NCBI GenBank assembly: GCA_951230915.1
Contig: OX579637.1
Span: 12,896,001 to 12,960,000 of the forward strand
From: Antitrichia curtipendula
Taxonomy: Eukaryota; Streptophyta; Bryopsida; Hypnales; Leucodontaceae
Reading direction: 5' to 3'
DNA: 64,000 nucleotides
The notes under the pieces were generated by a model. That model did not search any database and was not told the DNA's origin. It saw nothing but the letters and a program-made list of their open reading frames with translations. Numbering within the stretch: position 1 is the first letter of the stretch; each line of letters opens with the position of its first letter. Positions 36,389 to 49,389 of the stretch are shown here, in pieces. A program made the translations under genes and the position numbers.

Positions 36389-37755
36389 ATGGCTCAAGCG
36401 GAGAATTTGGAAGAGGCTCAAAAATACTACTATGATGAGCCATACCCCAAGGTATAATCTTAAACCTTCCTATTTTATTTTGTTTAAAGGATTTAGGGAT
36501 TTTTGAAAATATAAAATACATAAAAAAAAAACCTTAAAACAAAAAAAATATTAATAAATGAAGTTTCAACTTAAATTGGATGAAATTTAGTAAGGGGTAA
36601 AATTTAGGAACAAAACCTAAAAAATAGATAGAGTTAAGAATCTACATCTTTAGAACAAAAATTAGAATTTAATTCCAAGTTTTAGATTAGGAGAATTAGT
36701 GGATGAAGTTTGAATAACCAATTAGTGATTAAAACTTCATCTATTGAAATCTTTTTATAGGGAACTCTAATTACTTATAGTAAATACATTTAGGAAAGCT
36801 ATAAGGAAGATGCTACAAAAGATCTATTGCTTGGAAGGTATAGTGGACCAATGCTTAGGCACCCTTTCGGATAAAAATTCACTAGAACTTGGTTGTACAC
36901 GCCAATTATACCAAGGGTGGTTAAAAAAACGTTCACATAGTCCTAGTACGTCCGCCTCCGAGCATGCTTCATAACCTTTGAAGTGCTACATGAGTTACTG
37001 TGGAAAGTGAAGTTCAAGAAGACGCAATTGAAGTCAATGAAGTCGTACACGAGAAAAATCCAACTTCCACAGTATTCAAAGTTCAAAAGATCCAAAAAAG
37101 TGTTAGCACTGATGACAATTCCAATACGCCATTGCAAGATGTAATGTACCACAGTCTTAATATGTCGTTGAATCTAGGAGTGCCCATGAATGTGGCTACT
37201 GTTAGGAGGTCTACCCCATCCATTGCAAGAAGGCCATTGATGCAACGACCTCCACTATTGCCAATTGATGAAGAGGTGCATGGCTCAGCTCTGCAACCCA
37301 CTCACCATCATCAGTATCTGGCCCTAGTGAATCATCATTAGGAACCTGCGGACGCAGCAGTGGAGGGAAAAAAAAGGCGTATTCGGAGGACTGACAAGAG
37401 GATTCATCAGAAACGCCCGACCCAAGCTGTCCAACCGTGTGTAATCGGAGCGAAATGTTCCACTCCAAATGTTGGGCCATCAAGTAGAATAGGGCATCAC
37501 CTTGCATCGAATATTGATGGAACCATGGATGCAGCGAGGCTTACAAAATAGTTGGTGTGTACCGAAGGCGAACATGGTGTAGATACAGAAGTGCGAAACT
37601 TGAACTCAAAGATAGAACGTGAGATGCAGTGGTAAGAGAAGATGACAAGAATGATTGCTTGGGCGACAATAGAAGCAGCAACAAGTTGCACGAAGATAAG
37701 GACCCTAATGCTGATGAGATGGCCAACAATTCAACATTCACACCTAGTGACTAGA
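36389..37755 (+). pseudogene. unrecognised hydrophilic protein, possibly spliced
   Basis: The ATG at 36389 gives 21 codons (MAQAENLEEAQKYYYDEPYP, then K) ending at a donor-like AAG|GTATAA at 36451. From 37000 an open frame runs 113 codons to a TAG at 37339, then continues in the same frame past the TAG for another 70 codons (KKRRIRRTDKR, GPSSRIGHHLASNIDG) to 37551. After a stop and frameshift a Ser/Asp-rich tail (DKDPNADEMANNSTFTPSD) ends at 37755. It is acidic first, then basic, with no recognised domain. It may be a retroelement ORF or a captured gene, and joining the parts is inference. Confidence 0.4.
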
Positions 37756-38142
37756 TGAGGAGTCTGTAACTAGTGTCATAAGGTTTCTAGGTTTTAGTAT
37801 ACATCTGAGATAGTGAAGTTTTGTAGCTAAAGCCTACAGTCTTATAGCTTATGTGTAGGTATTTTGTAGTGCTCCATTAGGCATGTAAGCATGTTTATTA
37901 ATTTATGTGGTTGGTTGTAGGTGTTAGGGGTTTGATTGGTGACCATAGCCAATTTTGAAAAGTACAATGCAACTACAACTTGATTTGGAGTACACCTCAA
38001 ACCTATATATATAAATTATTATAATTGTGATTGTGATTATTAATATTTGAGCTTCATATTGGATTAGTTCTTTCAATTGGAGAAGATTTGTTCACTTAAA
38101 CATTTCTAAGCTATGTTATTGAAAATAGTGAATTGTACATCT
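37756..38142. other. 3' flank; nothing recognised
   Basis: AT-rich spacer between the unrecognised ORF and element B. Confidence 0.4.
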
Positions 38143-38830
38143 TGTCATACATATAATCTAGGTGTAAGCACCTTTAACACACAATAGTGGTTAGATGACA
38201 CAAATATCGTCCCAGGAGATTCTACAATGTTGCTATGAGTTCAAGTTATCCGGATTATTCCAAAACACCCAAGTGGAATACAAACCTCCTGTCCCACTTT
38301 CTGGAACCAACTATTTTCCGGATTCTAACCCGGATCCGTCTACTTCCGGAATCCGGTTTTACAACTCTTTGGTTTGTTATGCTCCTCTTTTACCTTCAGG
38401 GGATCCGCTTTTGCTCATTGAAGGGGCAGGGACTCCACCACTTATAAATCTCACACTCTAACTTCTCTAAAACAACCTAGGACAACCAAGAGATCTCAAT
38501 GTTGTGACAAAGCGGATTTCCGTCTCCTTCCGACTTTTCGGATGGCCTATCCGGGAAGCAGGTTACGCAGAATCGGGTCACTCCTCTTCACTACAACGAC
38601 AGATATACACTATCTGGATTCAACAGAGGGGAATCTATTAGGAACTAAGCTAATACTATAATTGGCAGATCTTCTGGTAAGTAGGTTTTTTTCCCTTGGC
38701 GGCCGCTTAACTCCGCACGGGACCACTCTCAGTCCTGGAACCTCACTTGCACCACTCCAATTGGATTACCATTCCAGTGTTTTAAAGACTCTAATGCACA
38801 AGTTCTCCAGATCAAATCTAACTCCGTTAC
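38143..38830 (-). repeat. 3' LTR-like segment of element B
   Basis: It aligns with 21724-22414 throughout, including GCGGCCGC and the end GTGTTAAAGGTGCTTACACC. The first bases differ (GTAACGG instead of TGTGACGG). Confidence 0.6.
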
Positions 38831-39220
38831 GAATCCTCCCTCACACTCTAAAACCCAAACAGTATGAATCCGGATTCCTCCTTCCCGGTTCTTCCTCACA
38901 CCTCACAAACACACAACCCAAGCCCTCCATACAACACTTAGAGCCTGAAAAGTCTACTCGGTGGCTTGGATTAAAGTAAGGAAATGAAATATAACTTTAA
39001 AGTGCACAAGGATGGAATGAATGGGCAACAGACTTGCCCACCATTTTCAACTAAAACAAAAACGGCAAAAAAGACACCCAAAAACTAGGTAATCAACCAT
39101 TGACGCATTCGAAATATCCGGATAGCCAATGCAAGTTATTCCTAAGAATCCGGAAACGGGCCCACATACGGAAAATCCGTTCCAGAAAACACAAATTTTG
39201 CAAACTATCTACTAAACTTC

Positions 39221-41148
39221 CTATCTACCTCCTCGGCGCGTCTTCTTCGAACTGTTGCCGCCTTGACTTGCAGCTCCTGTCAGGCTCAGCTTCAAAGGAG
39301 TCAGACGGACCGCCGCTCGGGTCTGGATCTTCTTTGAAATGGATGGAAGGTCCTCATCCGTTTTTGATACGGATCCGGAATCAAAGTCCCCATTCTCCGA
39401 CTCCACTATTTTGTTGACCTCCTCCAATGCGTCCAGGTCGATGGAAGCTTCACTCGGCTTTGGTGCCTCTGCTTCCGGTGCATCCTCCTCTCGCATATGG
39501 TGAAAGTCTTGCGGACTGGTCCGAGCTAGATTGGCTACTGCCTCCATTCGCTCAAGGAGGTTGTTCTACAAGGTCGACTGAGTCGAGTTCACTAACTCGG
39601 GCGTTCCGATCCGCAACTGAGCTAGGATTTCCGCCTAAACTGGAAGACTTTGCTCCTGAATCGGAACTTTCATAGGCTTCTGAGTTTGTTGCGCCAGCCA
39701 CCCTTGCGGAACTTCATGCGGCTTCAGCAACAACTCTAGTTCCTTCGGTTGTGAATGGATTGAACTTTCATCCATTGACTTAAGCAGAGTCTGCAGGTAG
39801 GGGTTGGTGGATAGATCCAAAAACAAAGAAAAATTCATCGCTTGTTCCGGATCGACTTGAGCCACTAACAACTGCATCTCTTTTAACACCCTCTCCATCC
39901 GCGCTTGAAAATCCATTAGAATCATTACGACCTTCGACCCAGTTACGTGCCCATTTGTTACCAACTGTACGACGTGGAGGATTGCCTTATTCACCAACTC
40001 GGCCGGTTGGGTGACGAGTGATTGCAGGCTCCAGATCACGTGAAGGGCATCCTTCTTGTTCCGTCTCACCAAAGAACATTCTCCTTCCACCCATCTGGTC
40101 CGACCTTGAAACTCTTCTCCAAATTCCAAATCCGCTCATCCTTCTGGCGGATGACTTTCGGATCCGACCTCTGCCGTATTTCTTCCATGATTCTTTCTGG
40201 CTGTATCTTCAACTCCTCCGCTATCTCCTTGATGAATTCGATCAATCTCTCATGTAGGAGACGCGCCTGCCCTATCTACTGGAATCTGACATCAAAGAAC
40301 TCCTGTCCAAATGGCCTCTCCTCATCCGAAACCAGGTTCGGCCCCACCGGATCTACCTCGGGCTGTTTCCCCCTTGAACCCGAATCCGTCGACTTCCTCT
40401 TTGTGCCTCTTTGCCTGAGTTGGTCTTCTTCTAGTTTCTCATCGGATTCCGGAGCATCCTCTTGTACCTCGTTCATCAACCCGTACTTGAGGAGCTCGCA
40501 TCCGGTGTCGTAGATGAGTGTCTCATCTGGCGTCAACCCATCCCCATAATAATACAGATAGAACAGATAGGGGCATATGGGACTGTACTTGGTTTTGGCC
40601 ACGTGGTCCGCCAACTTTGTAACCACTGCTCTAATAACCCTCCTACAGTGCACCACTCTCTCCTCCATGGCTCCAAAGATGGTGTTCGCCATTGTGACCG
40701 TGACCCGGCTAGGCTTTTTTGGATAGAAGAATGGGATCATGAACTCCAAGACCCACCTATGCCGCTCATTGATGCAGTCATTGATCGCGTAACCTTACTT
40801 CGAGTGAAGCGGATTCCGGAATTTGCCCACGGCGTACTTATCCACCCTTTATGCTAGGGTGTCCCTGAACTTCTAGAATTGGTACACCTCCGCTCAGATA
40901 TCTTTCGTCCACCCCTTCCTTTGTCCTCTCACGGTTAGCTTGTACTGGTTTGCCGTTCCGTCAATTAGTTTTTGATTTAACTTATCGCTTCTCAGATTCC
41001 ATGGCCTCTCCAAAAGTCCTACACATTCCATCCGTCTGAGGTCTTCTTCTAATTCCTGATGGATGGCTGGGTCGCTTGGTATGGTCAAACAGACCATCCG
41101 GGTTGTGACCAACACCTTGGCGGATCTTCGATTACTACTTTCTGCCAT
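39221..41148 (-). pseudogene. gag-like ORF of element B
   Basis: The ATG at 41148 starts MAESSNRRSAKV. The frames give SRVTVTMANTIFGAMEERVV, PYLFYLYYYGDGL, RGTKRKSTDSGSRGKQPE, GSKVVMILMDFQARMERVL and a basic C-terminus with KKIQTRAAVRL ending at 39221. It matches element A block by block. It is broken by several stops (near 40900 and 40780) and frameshifts. The middle segment (40749-40276) remains open for 157 codons. Confidence 0.6.
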
Positions 41149-41520
41149 TGAAATCCGACAAACTACACCCTAATCCGACCTCACTTCTCTCTATCCGTAA
41201 ACAAACTCTCACCACACTTTCTCTCAACTATCTACACGTGAAGGAGTTTAGGAAACTCAGAAGTGAAGAGAAATGGGGTGGTGGTGGCCTTTAAGTACCC
41301 AATGCACCGCCACTAGTTCCCGGATTAGAATTGGATTAGAATTCCGTTCCTGAGACCCGTCCTCTAGCCTTGTAGGCTGGATCCCTAGACCGTAGGTAGT
41401 GGCGTTCCAGTTCTTTTTCGGATATCGGATTGTAACCGGATCGGAAAGTTGCTTCCGAATGAAGCCGTATTCCAAACTTAAGCTTATCCAGAATAAAACC
41501 ACTGCTTTTTAAACCCAAAA

Positions 41521-42986
41521 TTGAAAAATTTCTAACCTATTACATCTATTCTACTCTATCTATGTGGAATTCAAATTTTCATGTTGTGATACATCCCCTA
41601 ATGAATGAGTGGCCAATCAAATACTTATGTAGCACGTAATTGTAGCCTCTTAGAAATCTTGTTCATTGTGTGTTGTAGCACAAGGAAGCACAAATCTCCC
41701 TTTGGGTGTTAAAATGATGTAAAACACCTTAGATGACTTGTGTATCATTCCCAAAGGATTTCACTTGTAGTTTCTTCAAAATTACCGGAATCATAATGCA
41801 AAAAAACAAAACCCAAGACAAGAAAATCCGGAATTGAAAATTGGAAATTGTAATTCCTCTTTTATATTCCCAAGCACATACCTCTCTCTCTCTCTCTTAA
41901 ATCATACCACTCAACATACTACGACCAAATAAGGAGGAGTATCACTATCATGTACCTCTCCTTGATTTGGATCCGGTTTTAGTAACCAAGTAACCCGTTC
42001 AATAGTTTAACCTTTATATCAGAGGGATTTGTTTTTGGATTTAAAGAAGGGAACATACACCTTATCTTTCAGAAGATTAGAGTGATTGAAGATTTCACTA
42101 AGGACAACAACAACTAAAGGAAAAGACTTAGACTCAGTTTATTCCTCACAGCAGATCCGAAATCTAATACTTATCCAAAATCTAATCCTTATCCACAGGT
42201 CACTCAAGAAACCCCTTAATCCACTCAATTACTACAACAACAAATCTATTCCGGATCAAACCTACGAGTTGGAAACTAGTAACTGGATAACTAAAGATCC
42301 TACTACTTTTCCATTCCTCTCTTGCGGATTCAATCGGATCTCATCAGAACGTCAACTAGTATGTGCCCACCCACACAGTAGAACACACCTAATCTAAGAA
42401 CGGCTTTCCCACTCAAAAGACATACAAGAAATAGCAGTAGCTAGAACTTCCTTCTAGTACACTCAGTTCATAACCAACTCCTCACACCCATAGAACCAGA
42501 TCCGGACAGAATCCGGGGGACCCTTCTTCCACTCCAACACTAGTAAACCAACTACCCGCACTAGACAATGGTTCAAGCATTGCTGTCATATCAAACCTGA
42601 TTCAAGACTTTACAGACCAACGTTTAGGAAATGGAAATCTGAAATGAATTTGCCAAATACTGAAATTGCATAAAAGAAATGCCCGAAGCTTCAAATTGAA
42701 GTTTGTCCCTAAATACAAACCCCAAAGGAATCCTAAAAGGCCCTAAGGAACAAAACCAGAGGACAAAAGAATGACAAGTGTCATTCTCTATCCTCCTAAG
42801 TTGACTTTCTATCTACCCTGCCAATCCGCAAAATGTGGACTTGAGATCCTAAAAACCCGGAAAGTGAAGGTCCAAGTGCATCCAATTCAAAAGCACCTAA
42901 CTAATAGCTTTCTACCTATCACAAACTTTGCTTTTCATCCTACTGCCTTAGATCCTTCCTAAATAACACCCTACCTACTTCCTAGT
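41521..42986 (-). other. 3' region of element C, LTR-like but unresolved
   Basis: The minus strand downstream of gag-like ORF C runs through non-coding sequence with a (CT)n microsatellite at 41882-41897. It reaches TGTGCTACAACACA-like sequence near 41670, reminiscent of the ACAACA end of element A. It does not align otherwise with the A/B terminal segment. Confidence 0.3.
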
Positions 42987-44940
42987 CTACTTGGGAGAAG
43001 ATTTCTCAAGCTTGACGGATCCTTTTCTAAGCGGTTGTTTCTTGCTTACTAATGGCTTCCCTCTTGGTACAAATCTTCCCCTAGATGGTGTCGGAGCCTT
43101 ACCCTTGAAGCTCGATGGAGAGAGGGGTATTGAATCGAAATCTTCATTTAAATTCCAATCTTGATGGGATCCTAACTTGGATCTGGATCCGGTCATGCTT
43201 TCTTCATTCATTGAGTTGCTTGGCAACTCATCTTCTTTTGACTGGTAACTCCTTGAAGGCACCTCTCTAGCACAATTAGGCGTACTCTTTTTCATTGTTG
43301 TGCTAGATACCTACGGAGATGGTTTGGAACCCTTACCCTGAGGTGTTCAAAATTTGGACTCCACCTTCTGGAACCGATCCTTAGATCCGGATCCATATGC
43401 GGATCTTTCCTCAACTTCGAACTTCAACTTAGAAAGGTCCTTGACAGGTGTCTTAACCTCCACCGCCTTGCCTTTTAACTTCACAGGTACGGATAGTGAT
43501 ATGATTGGGCCAGTTGTGTTGGAATTGCTTTTCGTCTTGGCTCAACCTCCTTTCCCTTACAAGAAACTAGATATTGGCCCGCCCAATGGAATGCATCTTG
43601 GATCTTGTACATCATCTTCTCGATGGCCTCCAAATATCCCGCCAGTACTAGAACCGCCTTTGGCCCTTTGCTACTGCTTCCAATCCGGCTTTGTGAATCT
43701 CCTCGTCAAACAATTTGGCCTTGTTCAACACATCCCCGGAATGTCCCACAAAAACCCAGATCTTTCAGAGTGTATCCTCTGATTCTGCCGGCAGACTTCT
43801 TGTCTCTCTACTTCCCTCTATACTCTTCTCCAACTGTCTTTGGAGTTCGAGGTTCCTCTCAATCAGTTCCTTGACCCGAGTATCCCACTTCTAGGAATCT
43901 TCATCCCGGATTAGACTCTCCACTCTCTCTGCAAGCTCAGACACATCAATCCTTCCTAACAACCCACAAGCGTTTTTGACTGCTCCTCTCTCAATGTCTA
44001 ACTCTTCTTGGAGCTTCCTCAAATCCTCGATAATCCTCCCCAGTGGATCTTCTCGGTCTACTACCGATTCCGGGGACTCCTTCCACTCAATTTGGGATCC
44101 TTTCTTCTTGGTTGAGTGTGGGATCCTCTCATCTCCTTTCCGCTTCTCTGAAGAACCTTTTCTATACTCTGATGAGGTTCTCCCAGATCCCTCATCATGC
44201 CCTCTCTTCTTCTCTTCACTCTCTGGTTCTCGGGGTGGAGTAATATTCAATTTCTAGAAGGTAGCCGCCGCCTTGTATGCTTTTCTCTCATGATTCCTAA
44301 GCGTCCCTAGGTAATCGTAGAGATGGAAGAAGAAAGGACCTATGGGAGTCACTTTGGTATTCCCCAATGAGGAAACCATCTTGCCTACTAGATCCCTCAA
44401 TATTCCTCCCTAGATTACCTTCCTCTCTCCACTCAGCGTTCCAAAGAGAGTGTTGGCCCAAATCACTGTAATTCGGTTTGGTCTTTCCGGATACAAAATG
44501 GGGTTCAAAAACTCCAACATCCTCCTATGCCTTTCCACTCTGCAATCTGCTACTGCATAGCCATCCTTGGAGTGAAGAGGATTGATGAACTTACCCTCCA
44601 ATTACTTGTCAACTCGAGAAGCCATTCCTTCTCCCTCATGAGGAAAATTGTAGACCCTCTTCCAAGTTTTGAAAGTCCACTTGCCAGGAAGCGCTTGGTT
44701 AGTCTTGTCCCATTTGTTCAATTGCTCCCGCATCAGCTCCTAGATCATCTCCTCATCCTTCAAGCTCCAGGGTTGACGCAAAAATTCCACGCATCCGATC
44801 TACCCCAGATCCGCCTCCAACTATCTCTGCCCTTCCTCATCCTTCGAGATAAGTGGGCTAATGGTTTTGACCTTGATCTGTGCAGCCCCACTCCTTTCTA
44901 CCTTCACTATCGCTCTCTTGGATGTTGCCTGTCTTCTTAG
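42987..44940 (-). pseudogene. gag-like ORF of diverged element C
   Basis: The minus-strand frames give WTFKTWKRVYNFPHEGEGMA, PLHSKDGYAVADCR, RRMLEFLNPILYPERPNRIT, WANTLFGTL, IGPFFFHLYDYLGTL, a charged region, and a coiled-coil-like stretch at 44250-43891 (LGRIIEDLRKLQEELDIE). A Ser/Lys-rich tail ends at 42987. The order matches elements A and B but sequence similarity is low, so this is an older subfamily. Several stops interrupt it. It lies head-to-tail upstream of element B on the same strand. Confidence 0.5.
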
Positions 44941-45834
44941 ATCAAAACTTCACACAATCTCTCCAAAATACAAAGCTACGGAAACCTTCTACTAGTGTCA
45001 GTCCTCTTTGCCTTGATCGGATTTGGAAACTGAGATCCCTCTCTCCTAACTCTCTTAAGTGCTTCCAAGTAAACAATGCATGCTCAGAAGATACAAACAA
45101 CTCCTAAGTGAGAATGGTGAGTGGAAGTTCCGACCCTCAACCTTCTCCCCAAAAGCCACCTTCAGCCGGTTAGGGTAGCGGTTTCTGCAATGATCGCAGA
45201 AGATTTTGACCGTTCAACAGCTATTCTAAGTTTCCGATAGAGCCATTGAGCCCTAGGATTGCCTTGTTAGCTTTCGATAGGTCTTCCAGTATCCTCTGGT
45301 AGGTATTAGCACCCGGCCCCGGTATGTCAAGTGATCCTCGAGAGGTTTTCCGGATCCCAATCCGATTCCAGTTTCTGATAAGATTAGAAAACTTTTATTT
45401 CCTATTTAACCTAATTATCTATCTACCACTACTTCCATGGTAAAGAAATATTAATTTTGGTAAAACCTCTAAGTTACTCTTTCAAGAAGCAAAATTTTTA
45501 CCAATACTAATATATTCCCCTAGATTCCTAACTAACCAAACCTATCTTTACTTTGCTAGCTCCCACATTGTGTTAATTGAAAGATTGAATATGCCAAACC
45601 CGAAAGCAATTTAAAACCACGTTCGCACTTAAAAGTTGTACATGTAGTCACCCTTCATACCTGTGGTTGCTTTAGGCCCCCTACCCTAAACTGCCGCCTA
45701 AAAACCTGTAGTTGCCCAAAACCCTCACTCAAGGTCGCACTTAGACCTGCGGTCCCTCTCTAATCCAGAGTCGCCCTAGCCATTGGACATGTTGTTGCCT
45801 TGGAAAATCAATTGCCTTTTTTCCTAGACCCATA
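44941..45834. other. 5' leader-like region of element C and spacer
   Basis: No coding frame is convincing. A short stretch near 45180-45300 reads on the minus strand like more decayed element C sequence. Confidence 0.3.
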
Positions 45835-46330
45835 TTAGACAACGTGACACGTCTGATGATAAAGTGTACTTCCACTTTGTGCCTTCTTTTGTTGTCCCTT
45901 GTTTGTTGTGGATGAATTGTCCTTGTTAGTAGTTGATTTTCCACCATTTTTGCCTTCAAACGATGCATCTGTAGGACATTCGTTCTTCCCATGGCCTAGC
46001 AATCCACAATTCCAACATTGCATGTAAGGATTAGCTATAACCTCCGCTTCAGTTGCTATAGTAATTTGCTTAGAGGCCTTAGGAGTCCCTTGGTTCTTGC
46101 TAGAGCCAACAACAAAAGCCTTAAATTGGCATGTTGTTGAAGTCATGATAGGTGACAATCTCTCAGCTTCTTCCACACATAGTCCTGAATCCAATTGTTC
46201 CACAATAAGGTTGTCCGGATGTCTCTAGACATCCAGAGTTTGAGACACAAGGTCCAAGGACGTCCCGTGACAAATAGACTTTATCATCCATTGGGGCCCG
46301 TACGCATGCCTGTACATCCATCTGCCGAGA
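45835..46330 (-). pseudogene. retrotransposon gag fragment with CCHC zinc knuckle
   Basis: An open frame at 46203-45835 contains CWNCGLLGHGKNEC, a perfect C-X2-C-X4-H-X4-C nucleocapsid knuckle. Upstream in a linked frame are SICHGTSLDLVSQTLDV and VEQLDSGLCVEEAERL, the usual gag C-terminal context, broken by one TAG. It ends shortly after the knuckle with no protease or RT. It is a decayed LTR-retrotransposon gag. Confidence 0.7.
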
Positions 46331-46389
46331 TCGTCTCTAAGTCCGTTTGCCTAAATTTTTTTTTTCAAAGCCTAATTGTTGGAGGAAAA

Positions 46390-47480
46390 TAATTTTATTT
46401 ATATAATAAAAAAAATGTATTTCTCTTGCGAAGCTAATACTTTAACCCCTAAAGGACGGTTAGTCTCCATGGGTGACAATTTGGGTTGGGATAGGTTCCT
46501 ATGACCACAATGTTTAGTGAAATTTTTTGAATTCTTTTGAACATGTGTGGTTTTGCAATAGCTTTGTGGATATATTGTTTTATTTCAATTGGTGCTTGGG
46601 AGAAAAAGTTATGCTACAATAAGAGAGACATGGAAATTGGCAGACAATCAAACAACACTAAAAAATCACAAAAATTCAAAATTCAAATTTTAACTTTTTT
46701 TTTTTGAAATCGTATTTTTTTGTCTACATTTGAAGCTTTGATTCATTTTATGTGGATTAATAATGAGAAAGTTATGAACAATATTAGTTTTGGGGACAAT
46801 CTAAGAATCTTTTTGAAAAAATGACTTATAGGATTCATTTGTGAATGCCATTTTTACAGTGTTCTAAAAGAAATTGTTAGACATGGTTGTAATTTCTTGC
46901 TAGAACAATCTCATATTGGAATTACTGTATTTCAATTTCATCTTAAAGCTATTAACCTCTAAAGTGCCAAGGCCATTTTCTTGCCAAAAATCACTTGAAA
47001 CTATCATTTTTGTTGCATTCGCCCAAGAATTAAAAAAATCATATTTATTATAATGAATCTAACCATAAGTTATTATATTCACTTATCCAACATCATGTGG
47101 TAAAAATTTCATGGTCTTATGCCACACATTCTTTGGGAAAAAAAAAGTTCTCATTTTTTGGAAAGGTGTCAAAGTTGACAACATTGAAATTTTTTTGAAG
47201 GCTATACATATTGGTAGATTTTGAATATCTTTTTCGGCTAAATATTTTGGCCTTGAAATTTGGCTGACACATAATTAACATAAAGATAATCCTCTATTAA
47301 AAATTTCATGGTAAAGGGTCAATTTATCAGCCTTTGGAAGGCTGTCAAAGTTGGCAGATGTAAAATCTTCTTTCCTGAGAATGCAAAAACGCCATTTGCA
47401 ATGTTATTGTACTAACCTACGATTGCCACTAATTCACAATACTAATATGTAATTGATTTTCTAAAGACTTCAAATTGCTA
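46390..47480. other. AT-rich sequence separating two gag fragments
   Basis: No gene was seen. It lies between two minus-strand gag-like pieces and so may be a later insertion, but no terminal repeats or target duplication could be identified. Confidence 0.35.
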
Positions 47481-47639
47481 ACAATTATTAAAACCGTAAA
47501 ACCGTCCGCCCGTCATCCGTCCGCGAGGCTGCCAGACCAGATGCCAAACACTAAGGCTTTGCAGCGCCTACTGTGTTTGGACGTCCAATTTTTGGATGCA
47601 ATTTTTGGCCGGACGTAGGGATTTGTCAACCCTACTCTA

Positions 47640-48290
47640 AGGTAGCAAATACTTGAGCTATAGTAGCTCGACCTCCATATGCTAGCAACATGTGAGGATG
47701 TGCCATGTCATAAATCTTTTTGTCTTGCTTCTCCATATAAAGCTCCGCCATCAAGCGTCAATGAAAACATCTCTGCTTTCACAAGCAAATCTAGAGAGCC
47801 TTCCATACATAATGCAAGAAGTGTCTCCAACCTCCTTCTTGAAGTCTTGGATGTGGCACATGCGATCTAGGCAAATATCGCCAAATTCCGTCTCCAAATG
47901 TTCAAAGAACAACAAAAGAGGATCAAACTATGGCGGTGGTCCAATCATAGCTATTGCTTTAGTTGATGCTTGAGACAACCGTGAGATGAATGTGGATTTA
48001 GTCCCATTGATGCTACTAGTAGTGGACTTTGATTTTAGTTTGTAGTTTGTGTTGCATCAGGACCCGAGGTAGCTTTTTGAAGCTTGAGCTGTTGGAAATG
48101 CAGTTCTTTTTTTCAAAGCAATGACTAACTCTATCCTTCAAGCCCAATAGTCTTCTACCTCCTTGAGTTTAACTTGATGGTCTTCAGACCAAGAATCATA
48201 GGCTTGTAGTGCCTCAAACTCAAGATGGATGGGTAACTTCTCAAAGGCCCACCAATTCTTAAATATAGCATTGCACTGTATTTGTGTTTG
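47640..48290 (-). pseudogene. retrotransposon gag, central region
   Basis: The minus-strand frame, with four stops, reads FKNWWAFEKLPIHLEFEALQ, LKKRTAFPTAQASKSYLG, FFEHLETEFGDICLDR, then YGRLSRFACESRDVFIDA. The 'FxxLExEFG...YxRLxxFA' pattern is typical of plant gag capsid regions. It is probably the upstream part of the gene whose knuckle lies at 45835-46330. Confidence 0.5.
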
Positions 48291-48379
48291 TTGCCAAGAT
48301 TGAAATCTGATCTTCTAATCACTGAAGGCATCCAAAAATTAAAATCGCGTCCAAAATTGAAATCCAAAATAAATAATGC

Positions 48380-49330
48380 TAAAATAGTGATTCTATAGTG
48401 ATATTTTAAAAGTTGGTATTGTTACATATTTCTAAAAAAACTCTAGTAAAGAGATAAAGCGATTACTCCTCAAATTGAAAAGTCTCAATATAACAAATAT
48501 GACCTTATCTTCACAAACACATAATATCTCATTGAGGTCCATGACAATGTTGAGCCACTTATTGGACACCCTAGACTTCAAGGGAATATTGACCTCCTCC
48601 AAAGTACTCCCACGATTACATAGGAGAATTGATCCCTGCTAAACAACGGACAAATGTGCAGTCAATTATTATCTTGAGTTGACATATTTCTTTATTCTAT
48701 ACAAAATGGCAATAGATTCCTACATTTGATGGAAAAAAAATTCAAAAATTGCATCAATAGGAAAGAAACAAAAACAAGTAATATATTCTATCCACTTAAG
48801 TAAAAGTCTCATACTTGATTTTCTATGGATTTAACCTCTTGCACGGAATTATAATTTTCCACTTTGGCAGCCTTAAAAATAAACTTTTACACGTCATTAT
48901 CTTTTTCTACTTGGGCAACCTCAAGAATTTGAACCTCACGGAGGGTGATATTTAAAATCTCAACATCGTCCAAAAAACCACCTATAGTATTGGCAAGTGC
49001 AAGTTCAATTTGATCTTCCATCGGTGAAATGTGAACATCAACCTCATCGTAGAAGGAATGTAGAATTAGAGAGCTCTTGTTTGGATCAACAATAAGAGAC
49101 ATCAAATCAACACTATTGAGATGGCTTGCGATTCACGAGTTTCCAAAATAATGTATAAAAAATTTGTATATTTTTGGCTCATGTAATGAGAATAATTGTA
49201 TATAAATGAGTACGTCTTTGAACTCCATGGTTCACTATAGTAAAATCTCACCATATTAAAAATGAAGGTACTCTTGACAAAAAGACTACAACTACAAACA
49301 TTCTCTAGCAAAAATCAACTTGACCTAAGC
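48380..49330 (-). other. decayed unassigned sequence with a possible FCP1-like fragment
   Basis: One minus-strand block near 48620-48480 reads VSNKWLNIVMDLNEILCVCE, resembling the 'LxLDLNGxLC' strand of FCP1/NIF-type phosphatases by pattern only. A second open block (49105-48887) has VDVHISPMEDQIELALANTI and is unrecognised. They lie between gag pieces and may be inserted material. Confidence 0.2.
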
Positions 49331-49389
49331 TGAAACTTGTATGAATACAACGAGTAATTAATGGTGGGCACTTGCAACTGCATCCTAGC

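Larger units (their letters stand above)
38143..41520 (-). mobile_element. gag-like LTR-type element B
   Basis: The same architecture as element A is present in reverse orientation: leader with TAGATAGTTGAGAGAAAGT (near 41228), gag-like ORF, GAGGGAGGATTC purine stretch and a ~688-bp LTR-like end (38143-38830). It reaches about 370 bases further 5' than A, but no 5' LTR copy was found. No RT, protease or integrase is present. Confidence 0.65.

Noticed and set aside
37211..37507. Minus-strand 98-codon frame
   Set aside because: It overlaps the plus-strand hydrophilic ORF, whose frame continues in register on both sides. The minus frame shows no motif.
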